Numbered from the stretch's first letter, positions 7,309 to 13,860 are shown. The stretch: 20,729 nt of DNA from an uncultured Clostridia bacterium (GCA_937919015.1 CALFPN010000012.1:1-20729), one strand, 5' to 3'. Notes: a model not told the origin generated them from the sequence alone. Numbers and translations: made by a program.

Positions 7309-8016
7309 ATGGAATCTGTCTATAGACTCATACAAAGGGCACAGAAAGGCGATGAAGCAGCGAAGGAGAAAATATTGGAGGAAAACAGCGGATTGATCTG
7401 GAGCGTTGTCAGGAGGTTTCACGGAAGAGGAGAGCAGGAGGATCTATATCAGCTCGGTGCCATCGGTCTATTGAAATGCATTGAAAAATTCGACTTTACT
7501 TATGATGTAAAATTTTCTACTTATGCCGTTCCCATGATTATGGGAGAAATCCGGCGATTTTTGCGGGATGACGGCACAGTAAAGGTAAGTAGAAGCTTAA
7601 AGGAATTGGCCTATCGGGCAAAGCATCTGCAGGAAAATATATTAAAAACAGAAAACAGAGAACCCTCTATGGCAGAATTGGCAAGCATCCTTTCCGTAGA
7701 AAAGGAAGAGCTGATCCTCGCTCTGGAATCTGTAAAAGACGTAGAAAGCTTATATGCCTCTCAACGGAGAGCAGATGGATCTATGCGGCTGATCGATCAG
7801 CTGGTGGATCATGTGGAAAACGAAAAAATGCTGGAACGAATTTCTTTAAAAGAAGCTTTGGAGCATTTGGATGCAAAGGAACGCCAGATCATTATGATGC
7901 GATACTTTCAGGATAAAACCCAGACAGAGGTGGCAAAATGTATTGGAATCTCTCAGGTACAGGTCTCTCGTATTGAAAAACGAGTACTGCATCAAATGAA
8001 AGAATCCATGAAGTAA
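7309..8016 (+). CDS. sigF: RNA polymerase sporulation sigma factor SigF
   Basis: Sigma-F is the first forespore-specific sigma factor. The 235-residue product has region 2 (HGRGEQEDLYQLGAIGLLK, KFSTYAVPMIMGEIRRFLRD), region 3 (SRSLKELAYRAKHLQ) and region 4 (LDAKERQIIMMRYFQDKTQTEVA, then helix-turn-helix GISQVQVSRIEKRVL). The start at 7309 has AAGGAG 7 bases upstream, overlapping the spoIIAB stop. As third gene after spoIIAA and spoIIAB it is SigF rather than the similar SigG. It is followed directly by a bidirectional terminator. Confidence 0.96.
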   Translation: MESVYRLIQRAQKGDEAAKEKILEENSGLIWSVVRRFHGRGEQEDLYQLGAIGLLKCIEKFDFTYDVKFSTYAVPMIMGEIRRFLRDDGTVKVSRSLKELAYRAKHLQENILKTENREPSMAELASILSVEKEELILALESVKDVESLYASQRRADGSMRLIDQLVDHVENEKMLERISLKEALEHLDAKERQIIMMRYFQDKTQTEVAKCIGISQVQVSRIEKRVLHQMKESMK

Positions 8017-8044
8017 AAAAGACAGGAGAAATTTCCTGTCTTTT
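8017..8044. terminator. Bidirectional terminator between sigF and the zinc-ribbon gene
   Basis: AAAAGACAGGA pairs with TCCTGTCTTTT around the loop GAAATT. The A-run and T-run on either side let it work for sigF on the plus strand and for the convergent zinc-ribbon gene, whose stop lies inside it. Confidence 0.85.
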
Positions 8045-8414
8045 AGAGTTTCCTTCCACATTTGGGACAATATGCATACTCCGGCGTTAAAAGGAAGTCG
8101 CAGTCAGGACAGTTGTTTGTCCGACTGCCGTCCATGCCGACAATAGTCAGATCATCTTCCCGCAGCTGTACGTCTTCGCCATTTTCAATGGCTTTTCCCA
8201 ATTCCCGATCAATAGAAAAGAACGTATTGCAGCAGTTGGAAACGGCATAGTATTGTTTGCCCCATTTGAAAAGGGGAATAAAAAAGAAGCTGAAATAAGT
8301 ATAGACCATAAATACAGAAATGCTGCTGTAGCGGCCGCACTTTTTGCAAATCACAGTCTGTCTGAAAAAATCAAAGTTTTTTCTGCCCTGAGAGATACCA
8401 CCAATAAATATCAT
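8043..8414 (-). CDS. Zinc-ribbon protein with one hydrophobic segment
   Basis: A 123-residue protein with an N-terminal CKKC (C23/C26), a hydrophobic aromatic stretch (about 34-46), the motif IPLFKWGKQYYAVS, a CC pair (61-62), and C-terminal CPDC (102/105) and CPKC (116/119) knuckles. This layout matches small zinc-ribbon membrane-associated proteins common in Firmicutes, whose role is unknown. The start at 8414 follows AAGGATG, a moderate site. It converges on sigF and is divergent from the 33-residue peptide gene, with a likely minus-strand promoter at 8471-8500. Confidence 0.8.
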   Translation of the reverse strand: MIFIGGISQGRKNFDFFRQTVICKKCGRYSSISVFMVYTYFSFFFIPLFKWGKQYYAVSNCCNTFFSIDRELGKAIENGEDVQLREDDLTIVGMDGSRTNNCPDCDFLLTPEYAYCPKCGRKL

Positions 8415-8470
8415 ACATACACATCCTTTTCTTTATGGAAAACCGGCTACGGGTCATTCCGTTTCCGACT

Positions 8471-8500
8471 ATTCTATTTCATGAAGAATTCATTTTACAA
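8471..8500 (-). promoter_or_regulatory. Candidate promoter of the zinc-ribbon gene
   Basis: On the minus strand TTGTAA (8495-8500) and TAGAAT (8471-8476) are 18 bases apart. The -35 hexamer overlaps the -35 of the plus-strand promoter at 8494-8522. Confidence 0.5.
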
Positions 8501-8522
8501 GTTCTGTTTAACATGATAAAAT
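8494..8522 (+). promoter_or_regulatory. Promoter of the 33-residue peptide gene
   Basis: TTTACA (8494-8499) and TAAAAT (8517-8522) have a 17-base spacer; transcription would start near 8529, about 36 bases before the ATG. Confidence 0.6.
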
Positions 8523-8564
8523 AAACTAAAATCATTTGCAACTATTTTTATAGGAGGGAATTTT

Positions 8565-8666
8565 ATGAAAGTATCTCGTCTTGTGGTAAGTGCAGTTTCT
8601 CTGGCAGTTTCTGCAGCTCTGTTGACGCTGAGCATTATTGATCTGATTCGCAGTGATGAGTATTGA
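8565..8666 (+). CDS. Small hydrophobic peptide, 33 residues
   Basis: The frame begins MKVSRLVVSAVSLAVSAALL and ends SIIDLIRSDEY. It is a positively charged start, one ~22-residue hydrophobic helix (about 6-27) and a short charged tail: a single-pass membrane microprotein, or less likely a signal-like leader. TAGGAGGG lies 6 bases upstream, one of the strongest ribosome binding sites in the window. A promoter precedes it and a strong terminator follows at 8748-8806, so it forms a short monocistronic unit. I recognise no family. A type I toxin, a small regulator of a membrane complex, or a leader peptide are possible; none is shown. Confidence 0.65.
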   Translation: MKVSRLVVSAVSLAVSAALLTLSIIDLIRSDEY

Positions 8667-8747
8667 TCTTTGGGATCAGCTTGTTATGTGTGATTTTGCA
8701 TAAAAACAACTAAAACGGAAAAACTGTTCGTAAAGAAAAGCCATAGT

Positions 8748-8806
8748 ACTGGCGGGGGAAATAGCTAAAAATCACAATATTTCTTCCGCCAGTCTTTCTT
8801 TTTTGC
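8748..8806 (+). terminator. Strong terminator after the small peptide gene
   Basis: The arms 8748-8762 and 8779-8793 pair over 15 bp (ACTGGCGG with CCGCCAGT, then two G-U and GAAAT/ATTTC) around a 16-base A-rich loop, followed by a pyrimidine tract ending TTTTTT. It ends the peptide transcript about 80 bases after its stop. Confidence 0.8.
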
Positions 8807-8816
8807 TCTATTTATA

Positions 8817-8871
8817 AAAATAGAATTTTTTTCTATTTTGTTGTTGTAAAAATAGAATTATGTGTTATACT
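8817..8871 (+). promoter_or_regulatory. gap1 promoter with AAAATAGAA repeats
   Basis: TTGTAA (8844-8849) and TATACT (8866-8871) with a 16-base spacer form the likely promoter. AAAATAGAA occurs at 8817-8825, inverted at 8831-8839 and again direct at 8849-8857, the last overlapping the promoter. The repeats could be an operator, or simply AT-rich UP-element-like DNA. Confidence 0.6.
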
Positions 8872-8881
8872 GATGGTGATA

Positions 8882-8915
8882 GGACAATTTCGGTACAGGC
8901 AAGCGAAAAACGTCC
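8882..8915 (+). other. Hairpin in the gap1 5' leader
   Basis: GGAC (8882-8885) pairs with GTCC (8912-8915) and TTTCG (8888-8892) with CGAAA (8904-8908), with a small internal loop and an 11-base apical loop. It sits within the ~77-base leader and may stabilise the mRNA or be a regulatory site. It includes ACGTCCCACA (8910-8919), which recurs upstream of gap2. Confidence 0.4.
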
Positions 8916-8954
8916 CACACATAAGAAAACTATTTTTTTGAGGAGGAATTTTTT

Positions 8955-9962
8955 ATGGCTAAAGTAGGTATTAATGGTTTTGGTAGAATTGGTCGTCTGT
9001 TTTTCCGTGCAGCTCTGGAACGTGGTGATCTGGATGTTGTTGCAGTAAACGATCCCTTCATCGATGTAGAGTACATGATTTACATGCTGAAATATGACTC
9101 TGCTCACGGTCGTTTCAACGGTCAGCTGGAAGAAAAAGACGGCAAACTGGTTGCAAACGGTAAAGAAGTAACAGTATTCAACTACATGGATCCCAAAGAA
9201 ATCCCTTGGAAAGATGCTGGTGTTGACTACGTTCTGGAATCCACAGGTCTGTTCACAACAATGGAAAAAGCATCTCAGCACTTTGAAGGCGGCGCAAAAA
9301 AAGTTATCATTTCTGCTCCCTCCGCAGATGCTCCCATGTTTGTAATGGGTGTTAACAACGAAACATATACAAAAGATATGAGAATCGTTTCCAACGCTTC
9401 TTGTACAACAAACTGCCTGGCACCTCTGGCAAAAGTTATCAACGACAACTTCGGTATCGTTGAAGGTCTGATGACAACAGTACACTCCATCACAGCTACA
9501 CAGAAAACAGTAGATGGTCCTTCCAGAAAAGACTGGAGAGGTGGCCGTGCAGCTGCAACAAACATCATCCCTTCCAGCACAGGTGCTGCAAAAGCAGTAG
9601 GTAAAGTTATCCCTGCACTGGCTGGCAAACTGACAGGTATGTCCTTCCGTGTTCCTACAGTAGACGTATCTGTAGTTGACCTGACATGTCGTCTGGAAAA
9701 ACCCGCAACATACGAAGAAATCAAAGATGCAATCAAAAAAGCAGTTGCTGGCGAAATGAATGGTATCATGGATTACACAGAAGACGATGTAGTATCCACA
9801 GACTTCCTGTCTGATGCACACACATCCATCTTCGACGCAAAAGCTGGTATCGCTCTGAACGACAACTTCGTAAAACTGGTTTGCTGGTATGACAACGAAT
9901 GGGGTTACTCCAACAAAGTTCTGGATCTGATCAAACACATGCAGAAAGTTGACGAAGCTTAA
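8955..9962 (+). CDS. gap: NAD-dependent glyceraldehyde-3-phosphate dehydrogenase (glycolytic paralogue)
   Basis: The enzyme oxidises and phosphorylates glyceraldehyde-3-phosphate to 1,3-bisphosphoglycerate with NAD in glycolysis. The 335-residue product has INGFGRIGR, the catalytic SNASCTTNC with C150, the activating H177 in HSITATQK, the S-loop DGPSRKDWRGGR and the C-terminal WYDNEWGYSNKV. D33 (VNDPF) corresponds to the Asp that binds the adenosine ribose and, with P189, indicates NAD rather than NADP. Codon use is extremely restricted (AAA, ACA, GGT, GTT, CTG), as expected of one of the most abundant proteins. It has a strong GAGGAGG site, its own promoter and leader hairpin, and a strong terminator downstream. 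No pgk, tpi or cggR is adjacent. Confidence 0.97.
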   Translation: MAKVGINGFGRIGRLFFRAALERGDLDVVAVNDPFIDVEYMIYMLKYDSAHGRFNGQLEEKDGKLVANGKEVTVFNYMDPKEIPWKDAGVDYVLESTGLFTTMEKASQHFEGGAKKVIISAPSADAPMFVMGVNNETYTKDMRIVSNASCTTNCLAPLAKVINDNFGIVEGLMTTVHSITATQKTVDGPSRKDWRGGRAAATNIIPSSTGAAKAVGKVIPALAGKLTGMSFRVPTVDVSVVDLTCRLEKPATYEEIKDAIKKAVAGEMNGIMDYTEDDVVSTDFLSDAHTSIFDAKAGIALNDNFVKLVCWYDNEWGYSNKVLDLIKHMQKVDEA

Positions 9963-10038
9963 TTCGATCATATCGAATAAATACTTACAAAAGATAATTC
10001 TTTCGAAAAATACTCAGTTCAAAATAACTACAAAAGAT

Positions 10039-10069
10039 AAAAAACCCTGTGCATTTGCACAGGGTTTTT
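10039..10069 (+). terminator. Terminator after gap1
   Basis: AAAACCCTGTGC pairs with GCACAGGGTTTT around a 4-base loop, followed by T residues; near-perfect and symmetric, so it could act in both directions. Confidence 0.9.
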
Positions 10070-10080
10070 AAGTATGCCAA

Positions 10081-10153
10081 AAAAGTTGAAAAAATAGGAC
10101 AAAAAATGTCCCGCTTTTTTGGTCAACTTTTAAAAAGGGACGTTTTACGTCCC
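10081..10153 (+). other. Nested inverted repeats upstream of gap2 (possible RNA element)
   Basis: AAAAGTTGA (10081-10089) and TCAACTTTT (10123-10131) enclose GGACA/TGTCC (10097-10101 with 10107-10111) and a run of T. A second hairpin, GGGACGT with ACGTCCC (10137-10153), follows. It may be a structured non-coding RNA, a leader from an upstream promoter, or a decayed repeat. It matches no riboswitch class I know. Confidence 0.4.
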
Positions 10154-10248
10154 ACAAAAATAGCAAGATTGTCTAAATTCATGTGAAACAAATGAAAGCT
10201 TTCCTGTATAGACTTCTGAAAAAGCAAAATTTATAAAAAATGTAAGTT

Positions 10249-10277
10249 TTTTTTTGATCACTGTGATAAAATATAGT
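10249..10277 (+). promoter_or_regulatory. Candidate gap2 promoter with internal palindrome
   Basis: TATAGT (10272-10277) lies 17 bases after a T-run that would be a poor -35. The odd-centred palindrome ATCAC-T-GTGAT (10257-10267) lies between them and could bind an activator or repressor. An alternative -10 is TAAAAT five bases upstream. Confidence 0.4.
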
Positions 10278-10330
10278 AAAAGCAACCAATTGTTTTATCA
10301 TTTTTTATATAGGAGAGGGGAAGAATTCCA

Positions 10331-11350
10331 ATGGCAATTAAAGTTGGTATCAATGGTTTTGGTCGTATCGGTAGAGTTGTTTTCAGAGTTTTGATGCAGC
10401 GTAAAGATCAGTTTGAGCTTTGCGGCATCAATCTGAGAAATGCAGAACTGGACTATATGGTATATCAGCTGAAATACGACTCTATTTTTGGTCGTTTCAC
10501 AGGTAATATCGAAATCGGTGAAAACTGTATCATCGTAGATGGTCAGAAAATTCATGTTTTCAGCGAAAGTGATGCTTCTCTGATTAACTGGGCGGAATGT
10601 GGTGCAGAATATATCGTTGAATCTACAGGGGCATTCAACACAATGGAAAAAGCCGCTCTGCACAAGATTGGCGGTGCAAAGAAAGTGGTTCTGACAGCAC
10701 CTTCCAAAGATGAAATTATGCCTACTTTTGTAATGGGCGTTAACCACGAAACATATACAAAAGATATGGATATCGTTTCCAATGCATCCTGTACAACAAA
10801 CTGCTTGGCACCTCTGGTTAAAATTATTCACGAAAACTTCGGTATCGAACAGGGTCTGATGAGCACAATCCACTCTGCTACAGCAAAACAGAAAGCGGTT
10901 GATGCCCGTGCCGGTCGCGATTGGAGAACAGGTCGTTCCGTATTCAACAACATCATTCCTTCCACAACCGGTGCTGCAAAAGCTGTAGGCCGCGTTATGC
11001 CTGAGCTGAAGGGGAAAATGACAGGTATGTCTTTCCGTGTTCCCACAAATGATGTTTCTGTAGTTGACCTGACAGCAAGACTGAAAAAACCCGCTACATA
11101 CGAAGAAATTTGCGCAAAAGTAAAAGAAGCTTCCGAAACATATATGAAAGGTATCGTAAGCTATATTAATGATGAAGTTGTATCCTCTGACCTGCTGGGT
11201 GATTCCCATACATGTATCTTTGATGAAACAGCCGGTATTATTCTGGATGACAACTTTGTAAAATTGATTGCTTGGTATGACAATGAATGGGGTTACTCCA
11301 ACAAAGTTGTAGACCTGATTGCTCACATGTACGAAGTAGACAACAAATAA
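10331..11350 (+). CDS. Second GAPDH, predicted to prefer NADP(H)
   Basis: The 339-residue product has all GAPDH catalytic elements: INGFGRIGR, SNASCTTNC (C154), HSATAKQK (H181), FRVPTNDVSVVDLT and WYDNEWGYSNKV. Two coenzyme positions differ from the upstream paralogue. The ribose-binding Asp (D33 there) is replaced in INLRNAE by L35 followed by R36, and the S-loop DGPS becomes DARA (P189 to R193). Loss of that Asp and Pro is known from NADP-using GAPDHs such as chloroplast enzymes (S-loop DAS) and Bacillus GapB, so NADP(H) use in a biosynthetic direction is inferred, not shown. Codon use is less extreme than in gap1, suggesting lower expression. The ribosome binding site is GGAGAGGGG. A bidirectional terminator follows. 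Confidence 0.93.
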   Translation: MAIKVGINGFGRIGRVVFRVLMQRKDQFELCGINLRNAELDYMVYQLKYDSIFGRFTGNIEIGENCIIVDGQKIHVFSESDASLINWAECGAEYIVESTGAFNTMEKAALHKIGGAKKVVLTAPSKDEIMPTFVMGVNHETYTKDMDIVSNASCTTNCLAPLVKIIHENFGIEQGLMSTIHSATAKQKAVDARAGRDWRTGRSVFNNIIPSTTGAAKAVGRVMPELKGKMTGMSFRVPTNDVSVVDLTARLKKPATYEEICAKVKEASETYMKGIVSYINDEVVSSDLLGDSHTCIFDETAGIILDDNFVKLIAWYDNEWGYSNKVVDLIAHMYEVDNK

Positions 11351-11360
11351 TGCTATTCAA

Positions 11361-11398
11361 AAAATGCCTCAGACGCAAAAAAGTCTGAGGCATTTTTT
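11361..11398. terminator. Bidirectional terminator between gap2 and kdpE
   Basis: AAAATGCCTCAGAC pairs perfectly over 14 bp with GTCTGAGGCATTTT around an 8-base loop, with T-run on the plus strand and A-run giving T on the minus strand. It serves gap2 and the convergent kdpE. Confidence 0.92.
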
Positions 11399-11399
11399 C

Positions 11400-12101
11400 T
11401 TAAGATTCATCAACCATACGATATCCAACGCCAACCTCTGTAAAGATGTATTCGGGAGACGCTGGATTTTTTTCCAGTTTTCTGCGAATATTTGCCATAT
11501 TTACACGAAGGATCTGATTATCCTTTACAGCATAAGGCCCCCACAGTTCAGTAATAATAAAATCATATGTCAGTACACGGCCGGCACTTTTCGCCAGAAG
11601 AGAAACAATTTTGAATTCGATCTGTGTCAGATGTACGTCTTTTCCATCCACAGAGACCAAACGTTTATCAAAATCAATCATCAGGCCTTTTGTTCTGAAA
11701 ATATCAGCAGTTGTTGTTCTGGCGGTATTTTTTATACTGTGTCTCAGGGCTGTACGAATTCGTGCCAGCAATTCAGAGGTGCCAAAGGGTTTGGCGATAT
11801 AATCATCTGCCCCAAGATCGAGTGCTTCCACTTTATCAGATTCTTCACCGCGGGCAGATACAACAATAACAGGCGTAGAAGACCATTCTCTAATTTTTTT
11901 CAAAATTTCGATACCATCCATATCAGGCAGACCAAGATCCAGAAGGATCAGATCCGGACAATGGGAAGGAATCATAGAAAGGGCTTCGCTTGCACTTCTT
12001 GCCACAAGAGGAGCATATGTATTTGCTTTTAATGTCGTTGCAATGAAATTACTAATTGCATCCTCATCTTCAATAATCATAATTTTTATTTTATTGAGCA
12101 T
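11400..12101 (-). CDS. kdpE: KdpE-like OmpR-family response regulator
   Basis: The 233-residue product has a receiver domain (KIMIIEDED, phosphoacceptor D55 in LILLDLGLPD, SARGEE, then KPF switch lysine) and a C-terminal OmpR/PhoB winged helix (LTQIEFKIVSLLAKSAGRVLTYDFIITELWG, NMANIRRKLE, VGVGYRM). The linker and ELWGPYAVKDNQILRVNMANIRRKLE are characteristic of KdpE. It overlaps the upstream kinase by 11 bases (same strand, kinase first). The usual output, kdpABC for high-affinity K uptake, is not in the window, so its targets are unknown. Confidence 0.88.
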   Translation of the reverse strand: MLNKIKIMIIEDEDAISNFIATTLKANTYAPLVARSASEALSMIPSHCPDLILLDLGLPDMDGIEILKKIREWSSTPVIVVSARGEESDKVEALDLGADDYIAKPFGTSELLARIRTALRHSIKNTARTTTADIFRTKGLMIDFDKRLVSVDGKDVHLTQIEFKIVSLLAKSAGRVLTYDFIITELWGPYAVKDNQILRVNMANIRRKLEKNPASPEYIFTEVGVGYRMVDES

Positions 12102-13650
12102 GTTCAGACTCTCCTTTCATCGGCAGAACAAAAGTGAAGCTCGCCCCGCCATTTATATTGTTTTCGGCATAAATTTTCCCATCATGAGCAAGAATAATAG
12201 ATTTACATATAGAAAGTCCGATGCCCAGGCCTCTGGAAGAATCGGAGGAACCTTTGTTGGATTTTCCGTCAAAAATATCAGGAATACGGGAAGGATCGAT
12301 ACCTTTTCCTTTATCAGAAATCGTAAAAACAGCACCGCTTCTTTTTTTGAATACTTTTAAAGAGATGGGAAGATAACTGCCGGAATGACGAATAGAATTT
12401 TCCATAAGGTTGATCAATACCTGTTCAATCAGTGTCGCATCCATTGGTACAATCAGCAGCTCATCAGGAACTATAACATCAATTCTACTGTTAGGAAAAC
12501 GTTTTCTGATTCGCATCACTGCTTCTGATACAATTTCCTCCACAATTTCATCTTGTTTTTTTAATGTTGTTGAACCGCCTGTAATTCTCGTAACGGACAA
12601 AAGATTTTCTACCATATGAATCAGCCACTCTGCATCCTGCTGAATATCAGTCAGCATTTTTCTGCTTATGTCTTCATTGAGCATAGAGCCATTTTCCAAT
12701 AAAGTGCTGGCAGAGCCAATGATACCAGTTAAGGGTGTGCGTAAATCATGAGAAACAGCCCGAAGCAAGTTACTACGCATCTTTTCCTTTTCTGTTTCCA
12801 GCAGAATCTTTTGTGCCTGTTCCATCATCTGCTGTTTCTGCAGTGCCAGTATTGTCTGAGAAATCATAACATCAATAAAACTGTATGTATCTTCAAGAAT
12901 AAATTTTGTATCATCAAATAAAAACCCCACAACACCATACTTGATATCTTGTGTTCCCATTGGGAAGTATGTGCCTTTACAATTCTGACTACTGCTATCA
13001 GCATCTGCACCAGCCGGTTTTCCGCTTTCATAAGCAGAAAGGGCAACCTGCTGTTCCAGAATGCTTTTAAATATATTTTCATCTGTATCATTTGCTGCTT
13101 TAAATTTTCTAATTTCAGGACGCATGGGGGAACCCAGATAAACCACAACACTGCATTGATTCGTTTGATAGAAATATTTTGCGGCCATTTCTGCAATGGT
13201 ATCATAGTCACCTGCAGTCAGGATTGCCTGACTCATATCCGTCAGCGTTTCCGCACGTTTTTTTCCTTCTGCCGACAATATTGCTGCTGCTTTTACTTTT
13301 GCAGTCAAAAAGCTGGCCAAAACTGACATCAGAAGCATGATTGTAAATGTAACCGGATAGCCTGCAATACTAAAATTCAGAGCGAAATAAGGGAAGGTGA
13401 AGAAAAAGTTTACCCCAATGACACCACCGATAGAGGCTAGAAAGCCCCAGATATAACTTCCTGTTGTAACGGAAATAATCGCAACCGCCAGCATATATAC
13501 GCCAAATATATTATCATTCATAACAGCCGCTTCATTCAGTGCCAATGCACAACCGGTAGCTACCAAATAAACAGCCGATGTCTTCATAAAATCCAAAAAC
13601 AACCGTTTAAAATTGAAGTTGTTAATATTTTTAAAAATCTTTTTTTTCAT
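12091..13650 (-). CDS. kdpD: KdpD-like sensor histidine kinase lacking the N-terminal KdpD/USP region
   Basis: The 519-residue product begins with a short basic segment, then four closely spaced membrane helices (about 24-120) of the DUF4118 KdpD type, a GAF-like region (about 145-265), a HisKA domain with H301 in AVSHDLRTPLTG, and a HATPase with MENSIRHS, DKGKGI and RGLGIGLSI. Full KdpD proteins are near 890 residues; the missing part is the cytoplasmic N-terminal KdpD sensor and UspA domain that binds ATP and c-di-AMP. Starting at 13650 is supported by TTTGGAGA before it, so the short form looks native rather than frameshifted, and no remnant is readable upstream. Signal sensing is probably altered from classical K sensing. 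Confidence 0.88.
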   Translation of the reverse strand: MKKKIFKNINNFNFKRLFLDFMKTSAVYLVATGCALALNEAAVMNDNIFGVYMLAVAIISVTTGSYIWGFLASIGGVIGVNFFFTFPYFALNFSIAGYPVTFTIMLLMSVLASFLTAKVKAAAILSAEGKKRAETLTDMSQAILTAGDYDTIAEMAAKYFYQTNQCSVVVYLGSPMRPEIRKFKAANDTDENIFKSILEQQVALSAYESGKPAGADADSSSQNCKGTYFPMGTQDIKYGVVGFLFDDTKFILEDTYSFIDVMISQTILALQKQQMMEQAQKILLETEKEKMRSNLLRAVSHDLRTPLTGIIGSASTLLENGSMLNEDISRKMLTDIQQDAEWLIHMVENLLSVTRITGGSTTLKKQDEIVEEIVSEAVMRIRKRFPNSRIDVIVPDELLIVPMDATLIEQVLINLMENSIRHSGSYLPISLKVFKKRSGAVFTISDKGKGIDPSRIPDIFDGKSNKGSSDSSRGLGIGLSICKSIILAHDGKIYAENNINGGASFTFVLPMKGESEHAQ

Positions 13651-13686
13651 GCTATTCTCCAAATCAAAACAAAGGGTTTCTTCTAA

Positions 13687-13710
13687 ATTATACACTATCT
13701 TTATACAAAA
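13687..13710 (-). promoter_or_regulatory. Candidate promoter -10 for the kdpD-kdpE operon
   Basis: On the minus strand a TATAAT lies at 13687-13692, about 37 bases before the kdpD start. The -35 region is poor (TTCCTT-like), which would suit an activated or weak promoter. Confidence 0.4.
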
Positions 13711-13787
13711 AGGAATTAAGAAGTTGGAAAGTATTCCAAATTCTTCAAAAGTGCGTTGTAAAGAATAGAAAAAGACAATATTCCGCA

Positions 13788-13816
13788 TTGCAAAGTACAT
13801 TTTGCTTTGTTATAAT
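13788..13816 (+). promoter_or_regulatory. Sigma-A-type promoter of lysA
   Basis: TTGCAA (13788-13793) and TATAAT (13811-13816) are separated by 17 bases, 44 bases before the lysA start. No lysine riboswitch or T-box is recognisable in this short leader. Confidence 0.75.
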
Positions 13817-13860
13817 GAAAAAATATACAGAATAATTTTAGAAAAAGGAGTATCACGCAA

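Larger units (their letters stand above)
9963..10330 (+). other. Structured 368-base spacer between the two gap genes
   Basis: No protein gene was found. In order it holds a small TTCGA/TCGAA hairpin (9963-9977), two direct copies of TACAAAAGATAA (9986-9997 and 10029-10040), the gap1 terminator (10039-10069), an outer AAAAGTTGA/TCAACTTTT inverted repeat (10081-10089 with 10123-10131) enclosing GGACA/TGTCC, a perfect GGGACGT-TTT-ACGTCCC hairpin (10137-10153), and a likely gap2 promoter (10249-10277). GGGACGT could pair with either ATGTCCC (10106-10112) or ACGTCCC, so two folds compete. Confidence 0.6.

Noticed and set aside
8865..9971. Long minus-strand frames opposite both gap genes (8865-9971, 10298-11326)
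   Set aside because: They mirror highly codon-biased GAPDH genes; the Cys/Phe-rich products match no family and have no ribosome binding site.
9963..10330. CRISPR array or mobile-element remnant in the gap spacer
   Set aside because: Only two 12-base direct repeats and simple hairpins; no regular repeat-spacer pattern, transposase or target duplication.
13817..13860. Lysine riboswitch or T-box before lysA
   Set aside because: The leader after the promoter is under 45 bases, too short for either, and shows no terminator.
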